Source: Sequoia sempervirens
Lineage: Eukaryota > Streptophyta > Pinopsida > Cupressales > Cupressaceae
Length of the DNA: 64,000 nt
Assembly: GCA_007258455.2 (NCBI GenBank)
Contig: VDFB02270651.1
Span: forward strand, 491,482,711-491,546,710
Direction of reading: 5' to 3'
The notes below the pieces were generated by a model. The model was not told the DNA's origin, made no database searches, and was given only the letters and a program-made list of their open reading frames with translations. The position numbers were made by a program, and so were the translations under genes. Positions 32,166-44,300 of the stretch are shown here, in pieces; the stretch's first letter is position 1; each line of letters begins with the position of its first letter.

Positions 32166-35100
32166 TCAAGTATCTTCTAATATTTTCAATCTATTTTCCT
32201 TAGCCTTTGTCTTGGCAAGTTGTCTACCATTTTTCATTTTTTCATAATGGTCATAAGTGAACGGTGGCATAATTCTTAATCCTTCGATGTATTTTACACG
32301 GGATATAGCTAAAAATGTCAATCTCATTCTTTCTCTTGGTCCTATATCAATAGTAGCTTTTGATAGAGTTAAACCCTATGATTTGTGAATTGTCAATGCC
32401 CAAGCCAATCTTAACGAAATTTGGATTGTCCTGCTCCTCTGTATTGGTGTAATTGGAATTATCTTTAGGTTATGATCGTCAAATGGTATTCTTGAATAGC
32501 TGTCAAATGCAACCATGACATATGTTGGTGGTTCTGGTGGATTGGTTCCAGGCTTGTATACAATGTTTTGTATATATCCTAAAGCTCCATTGAAAAGGCC
32601 TACTTGTATGAGTAGATTTGAGGTTAACATAACCCTAGCATCTTTACATATAAATAATTCTAGATCCAACTCATCATTTGATCATTCTTCTCCTGCATCG
32701 CTACTTCCTGATTTTATTGCAACACTATGTGCAATAGGATGCTTCAATGAGTATAACATTTTCTTGCTATGGTTATTAACATTTTCATTTGTTGAGAATA
32801 AATGCACACCACTGTCAAACTCCTAATTATTTGTTGCATCTAATGTAATAGTGGTTCTTGCCATAAGCCATTTCCAATCATCGATTGTAGGGTTTGCATC
32901 TCTCAAAATTTTCAAAAGTTGATGAAATATTTGTTGATGGATGTTTTCTCCATCTTGTCTAAATATTTTATCCAGAGTAACCACAGTTTTGAATTCTTCC
33001 CATAGCAACTTAGCTCATGTGTTTCTGTCATATGGTGGTCTATCATTAATAGGAGGTAACTGACCCAAATCTCCAACGAAAATGATAGATATGCTTGATA
33101 GAAAATTGATAACAATTATTGTGAGTACTATAGAACGTTATAGTTATACAATTGCCATTTATATGATTTTTTTGTATTTCCATATAAAATAATTAATTGG
33201 GTCAATCAAATAGATATCTACCTCCAAAGTTATAGTTTGCATTTTGTGGGATTGCTTGTTGGAGCCGAAAATTCATGTTTTCTAGCAAGTTTTGACCAAT
33301 GAAACTCATTTTATCAATTAGAATGTACTTGATATTTTCTATTTCTTCTTGAAAACTTGTGAGCCTCGCTCCTTCCAATTGACCAAAATCTCTAATTGGG
33401 ATTCAAAGTTTTGAATGAACTGTGGATGCTCTTATGTTGAATGCTGCAACTCCAGTTGGTGCTAGTAATAGAAGAGAAGGACTAGGATATGTTGCATTTT
33501 TAAGAGCTTGACTAATAGCACCAATTAGATATGACTTTCTTATCCCCTTTGTTCCTTGAATTATCATCAACAAGGGTGATGCATTTTGATTATTATGGTA
33601 GTGTCTCATGATTATGTTGAGTGACTTATTTTTTTTGTCACTAAGGGTTGTGTAGTTCATAGGTTGTGGTATTTCATCATGCATGAGACATCCATGTTCT
33701 CTTATGCTATTGATGAATTTGATTGCTTGATTCGTATATATTTTGAACACCACGATATTCATCACACCAATCTGCTTGTCTATCAAAATCTCTCCTTCCC
33801 AACATATCTATTTAAGAAACTTGAATATTTTAACGATGATGTAGTCCAGATAGTATTTCCCATTCATGCTCAGTAGTATTTCTTTGAAGAGTTTCATTGT
33901 CTTCAATTTCAACATCATTGATGTTTTCATCATGTTCTTCAATTTATATTCATTCCACATGCCAAGGGTTATAATGGAATGACTCCCAGTTTTGTCTTAT
34001 TAAATCATCATCATGACCAATATCTCTATCCACATCATGAAAAGGTTTGTACAACAATAATTCTGAATAACAAAAATCAATCCATTTATCTGACTCACAT
34101 GGAGGAATGGATAAAAAATTTGGACATACTCTAACAATAGTTGTTTTTTGTCTTGGATCTCATTTGTTATCTCTCTTTCTTTTAGGATTATATATCCATA
34201 ATCTGGCTGCCTCAATTAGGCTAACACCTTTCATAGACAAAGGCCTTATTTTATATCCATGGATGAAATATGTTGTTTGTTATTCATTATTTTCTTCTTC
34301 ATTTACACTTATGGGTTTAAACACCTCACATGACACATTTAGATTGATAAACCTTCTATTGCTCTCTACCAATGGAAGTTCAAGTAGCATGTGGCGCGTC
34401 TCTTGAGCTCCAATGTCTCTTTCTATGACAGTCTCAGTCAAAAGTCTTCTATATGCTTTTGCAGCTAAATCATCTGGATTTTCCATGTTTGCAAGTCACA
34501 TTAACATGTGTTGGTATGTTTCTGAACTTTTTTCTACTTTTGCTGCATACTTTGCAATATATTTGATTACAACATGTTTGGAAAGAATAGGTTTCCAATC
34601 TATATTTTCTCTCCACAATTGCAATATGTAACTATTATGTTTGTTTACTCTGTCATCATTCCTCATTGGCTTAAATTTTTTTTCACCCATTTCTATGTCT
34701 TCATGTAATTTGGGTCCCTCCAAATTCAATGGCGAAGGAGCATTATACCTATTATGAATATGAATAAGTAATGTATGTTTGTAGTTTAGAATCATGTTAC
34801 ATTTTATTTGAATATAAATATTTTTTACTAATGAAGATTGTTACTTGCAAACCATTTTTCCTCCTTTTTTCCGTAGGCATGCACCCTCCTACAGACCGTG
34901 TGTCTCTCTACAGAATTTAGTAGCTCTTCATAGTCATGATCAACATTGATCTCTACAAGTTGTCTTGTATTTTCCAGACATGGATGTTGAGGAAAATTAT
35001 GGAATGTCTACAATATGACATACAAATAAATTGATTAGTTATGTGGTAAACTACAAATAGATTATGACATATATGATATGCGTATGTTGTAAGTTATTTT

Positions 35101-36228
35101 GAGCATGCTTGGATGTTTTGTTGATGTGGATCTTGTCTAGGATTCCATGCTTGAACAATAGAATGTAAATATCTTTCTGTACTTTTTCGTTGCTCTTGAT
35201 TTGACCAATCCAAGTTGTCCATATTTGGTGCTCCATCTATCCAAATGAATCCATGCACATGTGGTGAGCCCTTCTGTTGCCACTCATAGCTAGACCAAAA
35301 ATCACGAATTTTCATTCCTTTTTCTAGTATTTTTGTTCTGAACATTGAATGTCTTAAATGCATTATTGTGTGACTATATGAGGATAGTCAGCATTTTGTT
35401 TTTACCATATTTGAGCCTCTCATGGAGTAGTTTGCAATGTTCCTAGCATTAGTGCATGCAAATTGGGCCAATACAGATCTACTGCACTCATTGTAGGAGA
35501 GCCTATTTGATGAAGCATGCCAATCAATTCTACATGACATTGTGTCCAATATGACTGTGTACCCCTCAATTTTGTTCCAAATCGCATTAACCTGTCAGCT
35601 AGATGGGATTGTGGCATGTTTTGCATATGCTAACACAACTCATTGATGGTAATTGGCATCGCTTGAAAGCTTCTTTTGACAAATACAGCTGAAGAATTTT
35701 GTGCATGGTGTCTCCTTATCATGTTCATCATAAAATATCAAAATCTTGGATGTCGACCAAAATGATGGTCCCTATAACACAATAAATGCTTAACAAATTC
35801 ATGCAGATGTACTCTTCTCATTCGTGGTTCTAACCAATCACATTTACCATCAGGGAACAATGTTGGGAATGCCATATCAAGTAATCCTGGAGTGACATAT
35901 TCATTGATAGGAGATGAACCAATTTTTGGCTAATCAATCAATGTTGGTGAATTTGCATTACGGTTATTAACCCATGCCTGAATCAATTCCATTTATCTTT
36001 GAGCATTAGGTGGCATAGAAGCCATTGATGTAGTGTGCTCAATTATATTTCCTTGATCCATTTCCATGATTGGACCCACAAATACAATTTTATTTGAATC
36101 ATAATCAAATTCCATATGCACTGTTTGCAATTTGTTACATATATTTTCATTAGAATTTCCTATGAGATCATTTAGAGCATTTTCATTGATTTTGACATCT
36201 GAATAAAACTTGTCATGCTCTACTTTTT
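32166..36228 (-). pseudogene. Helitron Rep-helicase, left arm (5' truncated)
   Basis: Gene-sense order on the minus strand: a piece of the N-terminal DUF6570-like part (from 36228), the Helitron_like_N region with HMQNMPQSHLADRLMRFGTK (about 35570-35626) and AADLYWPNL-type sequence, the HUH motif GSPHVHGFIW (about 35240-35272, intact in this copy), the two-tyrosine motif YIAKYAAK (about 34541-34570), then a PIF1-type helicase. The helicase has a damaged Walker A (GTKGIRKS instead of G-x-G-x-GKS, near 33540), APTGVAAFNIRAS, a Walker B with DK in place of DE, and HKS followed by TAG where HKSQG is expected (32376). Compared with the right arm it keeps CAG where the right arm has TAG (near 35977) but has TGG-to-TAG near 35930. 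The first 240 or so codons are absent; the arm homology ends there. Confidence 0.85.
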
Positions 36229-36411
36229 TATTATTTTTATATTCTATTTAGACTTGATTTTCCTCAATTAATCAATACTCCATAGATTAAAAAAAATATA
36301 TCTTAAATTTTAATATATATTAAAATATTATCTATAACATATATACATACAAACACATAATTTATTATATATTAAAGATACTTAATAGTTTTAATTAATT
36401 ATATTAGTTTA

Positions 36412-36502
36412 TGTTTTTATTTTATGAGTATAAATAAGGTTTTTATTTTAGGTAATGCATAAACAATAATGTGATCATCTTAGATCTAAAACATAAATCA
36501 AA

Positions 36503-36548
<46 letters not shown>

Positions 36549-36592
36549 ATTACATCTATATTTGATCTTTAATCAAAACATAATTCTAACCC
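36412..36592 (+). repeat. Left inverted repeat around the spacer telomere-like block
   Basis: The sequence with words GGTTTTTATTTTAGGTAATGC, GTGATCATCTTAGATCTAAA and ATCTATATTTGATCTTTAAT is the reverse complement of 38283-38434, interrupted here by a (TA)n run at 36507-36540. Together the two repeats frame the 1.7-kb telomere-like block like terminal inverted repeats. Confidence 0.8.
36507..36540. repeat. (TA)n microsatellite
   Basis: About 17 TA dinucleotides in a row inside the left inverted repeat; the right copy has only a short TATATA here, so the run expanded after the repeat pair formed. Confidence 0.9.
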
Positions 36593-38275
36593 TTATTCTA
36601 ACAAAGATTTTAAGGTTCAATAAAGGTTAGGGATCAATCGAGGTTAGGTAATATTCAAATAAGGTTAGAGTTATTTTTAGGGTTAGGGTTAAGGTTCAAA
36701 TAGGGTTAGGGTGAGGGTTCTAGATTAAATCTTTGGGGTTAGGGTTAAAACTAGGGATAATGTTAGGTTTAGGGTTAAATTAGGGTTTAGTTAGGGGTAC
36801 AATGCAATTAAGGTTAGCTTTAGGGTTCAATTAGGGTTGGGAATCAACTAAAAATGGGATTATGGTTCAATAACAGTTCACATTAGGGTTAACATTAGGG
36901 TTAAGTTTCAATAAGGGTTATAGTTCCATTAGGGATAGGGTTAAGGTGAGGGCTAGGGTTTAATTAGGGTTAAGGTTTGATTAGGGTTAGTGTTCACTTA
37001 AGGTTATGGTTAGGGTTAGGGTTAAATTAGGGTTAGATTTGGGGTTCAATCAAGGCTAGAGTTTGGGTTAGTGTTGGGTTCAATTAGGGCTAGAGTTTAA
37101 TAAGGATTGTGGTTAAATTAGGGTTATGGTTAAGGTGAGGGTTTGGAACAAATACAGTTTGGGTTAGAGTTGGGGTTCAATTATGGATAGGGTTATGATA
37201 GGGTTAGGATTCTTGATTAGAGTTTAATTATGGTTAGGGTTAAGTTAAGTTTCAATTAGGGTTAGGGTTAACATTAGGGTTATATGATATAGCTCAGGGT
37301 AAAGGTTATGGTTAGGATTGGGGTTAGGGTTAGGACTTGACTAGGGTTAGGAACAAATAGAGTTTGGGTTCAATTAGAGCTAGAGTTTAAAAAAGGATTA
37401 TGGTTCAATTAGGGTTAGGTTTAAGGTGAGGTTTATGGTTCAATTTGGGTTAGGGTTAAAATGAGGGTTGGGAACAAAGAGGGCTTGGGTTAGAGTTGGG
37501 ATTCAATCGGGGCTAGAGTTTAATTAATGTTAGGGTTCAATTAGGGTTAGGGTTCTTGATTGGAGTTTAATTATGGTTAGGTTAAGGTTAACATTAGGGT
37601 TATACGATATAGCTCGAGATAAAAGTTATGGTTATGTTTGGGGTTAAGGTTAGGACTCAAGTAGGGTTAGGAACAAATAGAGTTTGGGTTAGTGTTGGGG
37701 TTCAATTAGGGCTAGAGTTTAATTAGGGTTTAATTAGGGTTAAGGTTTGATTAGGGTTAGTGTTCACTTAGGGTTATGGTTGGGGTTCAACTATAGTTAT
37801 TTCAATTAGGGTTATAGTTAGTGTTAGGCTTCAATTATGGTTAGGGTTAAGGTTCAATCAGGGTCAGGGTTATGTTAGGGTTCAATTAGGGTTAAGATTA
37901 TGTTAGGGTTAGGGTTCTTGATTGGAGTTTAATTATGGTTAGGGTTAGGCTATGGTTCAATTAGGGTTAGGCTTTACATTAGGGTTACACAATATAGGTT
38001 GGGGTAAAGGTTATGATTAGGGTTGGGGTTAGGGTTAGGACTCAACTAGGGTTAGGAACAAATAGGGTTTAGATTAGGGTTGGGGTTCAATTAGGGATAG
38101 AGTTTAATTAGGGTTAGATTTCAATCAGGGCTAGAGTTTAATTAGGGTTAGGGTTCAATTAGGGTTAGGGTTAAGGTTAGGGTTTGGGCTAAATCAGGGT
38201 TAAGGTTCAATTAGGATAAGTGTTCACTTAGGGTTAATAGTAGGGTTGGGATTAAGATTGGGGTTAATTAAATTA
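36593..38275. repeat. Telomere-like hexamer block in the palindrome spacer
   Basis: About 1.7 kb of degenerate TTAGGG-based units, typically GGTTCAATTAGGGTTAGGG. It also has higher-order repetition: a longer segment containing GATATAGCTC and the words GGAACAAATAG and TTGATTGGAGTTTAATTA recurs near 37290, 37595 and 37985. The basic unit is mainly six bases, whereas typical plant telomeres are TTTAGGG. No perfect array of more than a few units is present, so it is an interstitial satellite rather than a telomere. Confidence 0.8.
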
Positions 38276-38282
38276 TATTAGA

Positions 38283-38434
38283 TTATGTTTTTATTAAAGA
38301 TCAAATATAGATGTAATTTTGAAAATTATATATCTATACCTTTTGATTTATGTTTTAGATCTAAGATGATCACATTATTCTTTATGCATTACCTAAAATA
38401 AAAACCTTATTTATAATCGTAAAATAAAAACCAA
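38283..38434 (-). repeat. Right inverted repeat around the spacer telomere-like block
   Basis: Reverse complement of 36412-36592 apart from the (TA)n run; ends with AAAATAAAAAC. It supports the telomere-like block being one mobile or inverted unit. Confidence 0.8.
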
Positions 38435-38470
38435 TGACATCATAATTTAAACAATAACAAACAATACAAC

Positions 38471-39070
38471 TAATTAATTGAATATTTTATAGGATTTAAA
38501 CTAAAAAATTCATTAAAAAATGATTTTGTTAATATAAATATATCTAATATAAATTTTGAGTTAGAATATTTATTAAAAAAAATATTTCATTACATTTTTT
38601 ATATAATAAAATTATTTTTCATATGTTTAAGAATTATTTTATTTTACTTCAAAATTAATTTATTTGTATTTACTAAATATTATTTTAAAAAAAAAAAAAT
38701 ATTTAATAATATTTTTAAAAAATATATATTTTTTATTAATATGCCATTAAAATCACTAATAAAAAATATTAAAGAATATATATATATTTATTTAATATAT
38801 TAAAAAAATATTTTGTATTATAAATATTTTATAAATAATTTATAAAATATTTTTTAAATATATTAAACAAAACATATATAAAATTTTAACCGTTGTATGT
38901 GGGCTCGAAAATAAAAAATGTGAGGGTTACGAATTAGGTTATTTTCTGCATGGAAGGCGGGCTGCTGGTGATGGAACGGGATGGGTCCCATCATTCTGAC
39001 AACTGACAAACCGTTAGAGGCAGGCAGACCATGGATGGGCATACCATTTTGTATGCTGCGTAGCCTGCTC
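38471..39070 (+). repeat. Third, diverged copy of the arm AT-rich and G-box-side segment
   Basis: Aligns with 49268-49826 in the same orientation and inverted with 29420-29980. Shared words include GTGGGCTCGAAAATAAAAA, GAATTAGGTTATTTTCT, GATGGGTCCCATCATT and ATGGATGGGCATACCATTTT. Divergence is clearly greater than between the two arms, so this copy is older. Confidence 0.8.
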
Positions 39071-39204
39071 CTGACTTGACTAGTTGCCCTAATTTCTCCA
39101 CTTTTGCTCATTTTTAATGAATTCCCCCCTAGCCTTGTAAAATATTTCATTTTAAATGTTTTTCTTTGGAAGCAATGAAACATTTAAAATATATTGCACA
39201 AAAA

Positions 39205-39450
39205 TTTCCTCGGGCCCCACCTTGTACAGTCAAGGCCCCACCTTGTACAGTTAACGTGGCACCCACACGTGATTTTGCAATCAACCAAAGCACCATCGTG
39301 GGATGGCAGGGAATGGCTCAGATCAAAGGACAGTTGATGAACAGTTGTGCAAATTTGATCCCCCAGATGGGACACGTGTTGCCCGCCTGCGATATCGCTA
39401 TCATACAATTCCCGATCATGGGATTGGTGGGCAACCGTTGATCTTGAAGG
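39205..39450 (+). promoter_or_regulatory. Two G-box / GATATCG modules in the spacer
   Basis: A doubled GGCCCCACCTTGTACAGT word (about 39213 and 39234) leads into module 1 (CACACGTGATTTTGCAATC...GGATGGCAGGGAATGGCT, about 39262-39330). Module 2 follows (GGGACACGTGTTGCCCGCCTGCGATATCGCTATC...GGTGGGCAACCGTTGATCT, about 39366-39443). Both read in the left-arm direction although the adjacent AT-rich copy is in right-arm orientation, so modules can flip relative to that segment. No member of the family gene follows them here. Confidence 0.5.
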
Positions 39451-39537
39451 CATTTTGATTAACGACAACACAAATTTCATCCTTCTAAAAAATAAAATAT
39501 TCATTAAATGGAAAGGGGAAATTACTAAGCGGATGGA

Positions 39538-39865
39538 AAACAACGACATAAGTTCTTTTAAAACTGTTCAGCATAGGGCCAACCAAGACTTAGGAAAATA
39601 AAACCCGCAGAGGAAATAAAATATTAAGACCAAAGGAACCAAGCCTAGACGAAATGATGGGGAATAAGATGTTTATAAAACCCTTCAAAAAAGGTAACGA
39701 CGAAATAGATCCAGACCAAGGCATTAGGTAAACACAAGGGTTTAAGATGAAGACAAAGCTAAAACCCCAGCCCTAAGAAATTTTCCAACACCATGAAAGA
39801 CCAATGACATAAGGTAGGGCATGAGTCAAACATTAGGAACAAAATTTGAAGTTCCATCAGTACAA
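39538..39865 (+). repeat. Direct repeat of the spacer, copy 1
   Basis: Aligns with 40489-40823 at roughly 80% by eye. Shared words are ACAACGACATAAGTT, GCCTAGACG, AATAGATCC and TTTGAAGTTCCATCA. The pair, about 950 bp apart, could be LTR remnants or a tandem duplication. No coding capacity was seen between them. Confidence 0.65.
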
Positions 39866-40488
39866 GCATTGTATAATTTTATATTAATAGTTTGTCCTAT
39901 CACAAATATAAGAGGTGAGCACAATAGATAACATGTATTTTCCCATTAAATGTGAAGGATTTTCAAAAAAATTTAGTGTTCAACTATTGGTCCATTTTTG
40001 TTCAATATAAGTTGTATTTTAAATCATTATGTGTTGTTTTTATAACAACAAATAGATTTTTGTTGTTCAACTATTAGTCCATATGTGTTGAATATAAAAG
40101 GTAGGGATATCAAAGATCTATGGTTATCAATAAGTATTTGGTCCACTTAGGTTGTATACTAATTTTAATTTAAATAAAAATATCATATTCTAAAAGCAAC
40201 AAATGATATTTTTTTGGTTCAACTATTGGGGGTTCCATGATTAAGTTTTGGTTGAACCTTTAAAAATTCAAATTTTAGACACTTCTCAAAAGATCTGCTG
40301 ATGTGGGGAGTTGCATGATGAGTCACACTTCCAAAACTTAGTTATAGATAAATAAGAGACCAGTCTACATTTCAAAAAAAAAATGAAGGTTCTACAATAT
40401 TCCAGTTAATTGCTACAAGTTGAGAAAGTTAGCCTACACGACTACTGGGCCCTCTCCCCTCAAGGAATAAGGGGACATCACTAGGTCG
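39866..40488. other. Unassigned sequence between the direct repeats
   Basis: AT-rich, no gene. A phrase of the type TTCAACTATT(G/A)GTCCAT recurs at about 39980, 40065 and partly at 40215, so this stretch has weak internal repetition. Confidence 0.4.
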
Positions 40489-40823
40489 ACGACAAACAAT
40501 GACATAAGTTGCTTTAACGAGGGAACACAGGACCAACAAAAGACTTAGGAAAAATAAATTTAGGCGAAGGAAATAAAAAAATAAAACAAAAGAGAGCCCA
40601 GCCTAGACGTACGAAGAGATGGGGCTTAAGTTGTTTTAAAGCTTTCCCAAAAAGTAATGGCCAAATAGATCCCATCCAAGGTGTAAGATAAACACTAGGG
40701 TTTTACATGAATACAAAGGTAAAACCCCATCCTTAGGCTTTTCCCAAACACCATAGATGATCAGAGACACAAGGTAGGATAAAATAGAACACAAAGAACA
40801 AAACTTTGAAGTTCCATCACTAC
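40489..40823 (+). repeat. Direct repeat of the spacer, copy 2
   Basis: Partner of 39538-39865. It runs directly into a telomere-like CCCTAAACCCTAAACC stretch and the second assembly gap. Confidence 0.65.
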
Positions 40824-40884
40824 CCATAACCCTAAACCCTAAACCATTAACCCTTAACCCTTAAACCCTCTACCCTCTCTCTCT
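40824..40884. repeat. Telomere-like CCCTAAA / CTCTCT stretch at the gap edge
   Basis: Heptamers CCCTAAA and variants are followed by a CT-rich run that enters the gap. The reverse complement of this order (GAGAGA, GGGTAGAGGG, TTTAAGGG, ATGGGTAG) is found at about 56700-56790 and 57160-57235. Confidence 0.8.
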
Positions 40885-40984
40885 NNNNNNNNNNNNNNNN
40901 NNNNNNNNNNNNNNNNNNNNNNNNNNNNNNNNNNNNNNNNNNNNNNNNNNNNNNNNNNNNNNNNNNNNNNNNNNNNNNNNNNNN
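40885..40984. other. Assembly gap (100 N)
   Basis: Exactly 100 N inside the spacer of the inverted repeat, so the relative orientation of the two arms rests on scaffolding across this point. Confidence 0.98.
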
Positions 40985-41353
40985 ATTCTTATGAAGAATA
41001 TTTTCATAAAGACTTTGATGTCTACTTTTGAAAAAGATTGTTGATATATTTTGGATGTACATGCCCTACTTGATATATAAAGAGTCACAAGATGACAATG
41101 ATGAGTGCATTTATTCAAGGACCAATATCCAAAACACAATTAAGGTTTCATTTTCCTTATTTGTGATGAAATTTCTTCATCAAATTATGCTTCAACTATA
41201 ATTATTATGTAATAGTCGTGTAAATTTGTATTCGATTGAAAACTTTTTGATTCCAATAGTCTTTGATATTAAATGAAATTCATTTAAAAGAAAAGTAGAC
41301 TTACCATTGAAAAACATCATTTTTACAAATTGAACTTGAATTATTTTCTAGAT
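40985..41353. other. Unassigned 5' flank of the right-arm Helitron gene
   Basis: No gene or repeat recognised. It would hold the promoter of the Helitron Rep-helicase; no Helitron 5' TC terminus could be fixed. Confidence 0.3.
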
Positions 41354-44300
41354 ATGGTGTGGCCAAGATTGAATTTTAAATCAGAGGAGCAAAGAAAACA
41401 ATATCAAAGAGACTATCACATAGAATATCAAAGAGAATATAGAAGATGACAACAGGAGCAAATGATAGATGTTGAAAGGGAAGAGCAGAGAAAAAGACAC
41501 AATGAAGTTAAAAGAGCGAGCTGTGTTAGACAAAGGGAAGAAGTCATAGTACAAGATGAGATAAATGTATATGTACAAGAAAACATACAAAACCCAAATG
41601 GAATGCTTCATAATGATTTAAAAAAAAATCAAGTACAATTTTGACATCAATTAGATAACTTGACAACACAAGGAATGTGTGATATTTGTCAAGAATGCTA
41701 CCTAGGAATGAAAGTATTTCACACCTCTAAAGGTATTGTTTGTAATAGATATCATCAAGAGAAAGGGAATCATAGATTTTTAGCTTTAAATAATATGGAC
41801 CCTGAGCCACAACCAGAGGAGCTTGTAAAATTGACTCAAGTAGAAGAAATGTTAATTGCTCGTGTTAACCCAATATTACAAGTTACCCATGCAGTCGATG
41901 GTCAGTATAAATACAAAGGACACACAATAAGTTTTCCACAAAATGTGGATTATGTTTCAAATTTTTTGCCACATTCAATAAGAGAGTTTCCAATCATCAT
42001 TGTTCGAAGAAGGGATCAACGTGGCACAAAATATAACTTCACAGTCAATAGGGATCATGTGTCTAAGGCATTAAAATACAAAGTAGAGCATGACAAGTTT
42101 TATTCAGATGTCAAAATCAATGAAAATGCTCTAAATGATCTCATAGGAAATTCTGATGAAAATATATTCAACAAATTACAAATAGTGCATATGGAATTTG
42201 ATTATGATTCAAATGAAATTGTATTTGTGGGTCCAATCATGGAAATGGGTCAAGGAAATATAATTGAGAACACTACATCAATGGCTTCTATGCCACCTAA
42301 TGCTCAAAGAGAAATGGAATTGATTTAGGCATGGGTTAATAACCCTAATGCGAATTCACCAACATTGATTGATTGGCCAAAAATTGGTTCATCTCCTATC
42401 AATGAATATGTCACTCCAGGATTACTTGATATGGCATTCCCAACACTGTTCCCTGATGGTAAATGTGATTGGTTAGAACCATAAATGAGAAAATTGCATT
42501 TGCATGAATTTGTTAATCATTTATTGTGTTATAGGGACCATCGTTTTGGTTGGCATCCAAGATTTTGATATTTTATGATGAACATGATAATGAGACACCG
42601 TGCACAAAATTCTTCAGCTATATTTGTCAAAAGAAGCTTTCAATCCATGCTAATCACCATCAATGAGTTGCGTCAGCATATGCAAAACATGCCACAATCC
42701 CATCTAGTTGACAGGTTAATGCAATTTGGAACAAAATTGAGGGGTACACGATCATACTGGACACAATGTCATGCAGAATTGATTGACATGCTTCATCAAA
42801 TAGGCTCTCCTACAATATTCTTCACTTTGAGTGCAGCAGATCTGTATTAGCCTAATTTGCATGCACTAATGCTAGGAATGTCACCAACTACTCCACGAGA
42901 GGCTCAAATATGGAGAAAACAAAATGTTATTTACTATCCTCATATAGTCACACAATACATGCATTTAAGACATTCAATGTTCAGAATAGAAATACTAGAA
43001 AAATGAATGAAAATTCATGATTTTTGGTCTAGATATGAGTGGAAACAAGGGCTCACCACATGTGCATGGATTCATTTGGATAGATGGAGCACCAAATATG
43101 GACAACTTGGATTGGTCAAATCAAGAGCAATGAAAAAGTGTTGAAAGATATTTCCATTCTATTATTCAAGCATGGAATCCTAGACAAGATCCACATCAAC
43201 AAAACATCCAGGCATGTTCAAAATAACTTACAACATACGCATATTATATATGTCGTAGACTATTTGTAGTTTACCACATAACTAATCAATTTATTTGTAT
43301 GTCCTATTGTAGACATTCCAGAATTTTCCTCAACATCCATGTCTGAAAAATACAAGACAACTTGCAGAGATCAATGTTGATCATGACTATAAAGAGCTAC
43401 TAAATTCTATAGAGAGACACACGGTCTGTAGGGAGGGTGCATGCCTAGGAAAAAAGGAGGAACAATGATTTGCAGGTAACAATTTTCATTAGTAAAAAAT
43501 ATTTATAGTCAAATCAAATGTAACATGATTCTAAACTACAAACATTCATTACTTATTCATATTCATAATAGGTATAATGCTCCTTGGCCATTGAATTTGG
43601 AGGGACCCAAATTACATGAAGACATAGAAACAGGTGATTTTTTTTTTAGCCAACGAGGAATGATGACAGAGTAAACAAACACAATCATTACATATTGCAA
43701 TTGTGGAGAGAAAATATAGATTGGCAACTTGTTCTTTCCAAACATGTTGTAATCAAATATATTGCAAAGTATGCAACAAAAGCAAAAAAAGTTTAGAAAC
43801 ATACCAATAGATGTTAATGTGACTTGCAAACATGGAAAATCCAGATGATTTGGCTGCAAAAGCATATAGAAGACTTTTGACTGAGACTATCATAGAAAGA
43901 GACATTGGAGCTCAAGAGACGTGCCACATGCTACTTGAACTTCCATTGGTAGAGAGTAATAGGAGGTTTGTCAATCTAAATGTGTCACGTGAGGTGTTTA
44001 AACCTGTAAGTGTAAATGAAGAAGAAAATAATGAAGAACAAACAACATCTTTCATCCATGGATATAAAATAAGGCCTTTGTCTATGGAAGGTAAGTACTA
44101 ATTAATGCAACTAGATCAAGGGGTAAGTGCACCAAGATGGTTCCCAAAAAAAGGGGCTTAAGTGGCTTTTCACTTTTTTTTTTCCTCAAATCAGAAATAC
44201 TAACCTTGGATGAAATTGAGGATAGCTACACTCAAAAATTTTAGATGGAACAAAAACAAGGACCCGTGAGGTGTCTCTAGCCTTACTTCTTCAAAACTTA

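Larger units (their letters stand above)
22906..36228. repeat. Left arm of a giant inverted repeat
   Basis: The whole stretch is the reverse complement of 42085-56343. Matching coordinates add up to 79249 from about 23485 to 30092 and to 79244 from about 30810 to 34198, so there is no net indel inside either tract, and every frame compared there gives an identical protein. Outside those tracts differences are obvious: 22906-23485, 30093-30810 and 34199-36228 carry many substitutions and small indels. The inner end is at about 36228, inside the Helitron Rep gene; the outer end is the N gap. Contents from outside in: telomere-like block, G-box module, unknown-family gene, two modules, AT-rich segment, RPA-like gene, Helitron Rep-helicase. 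Confidence 0.95.
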
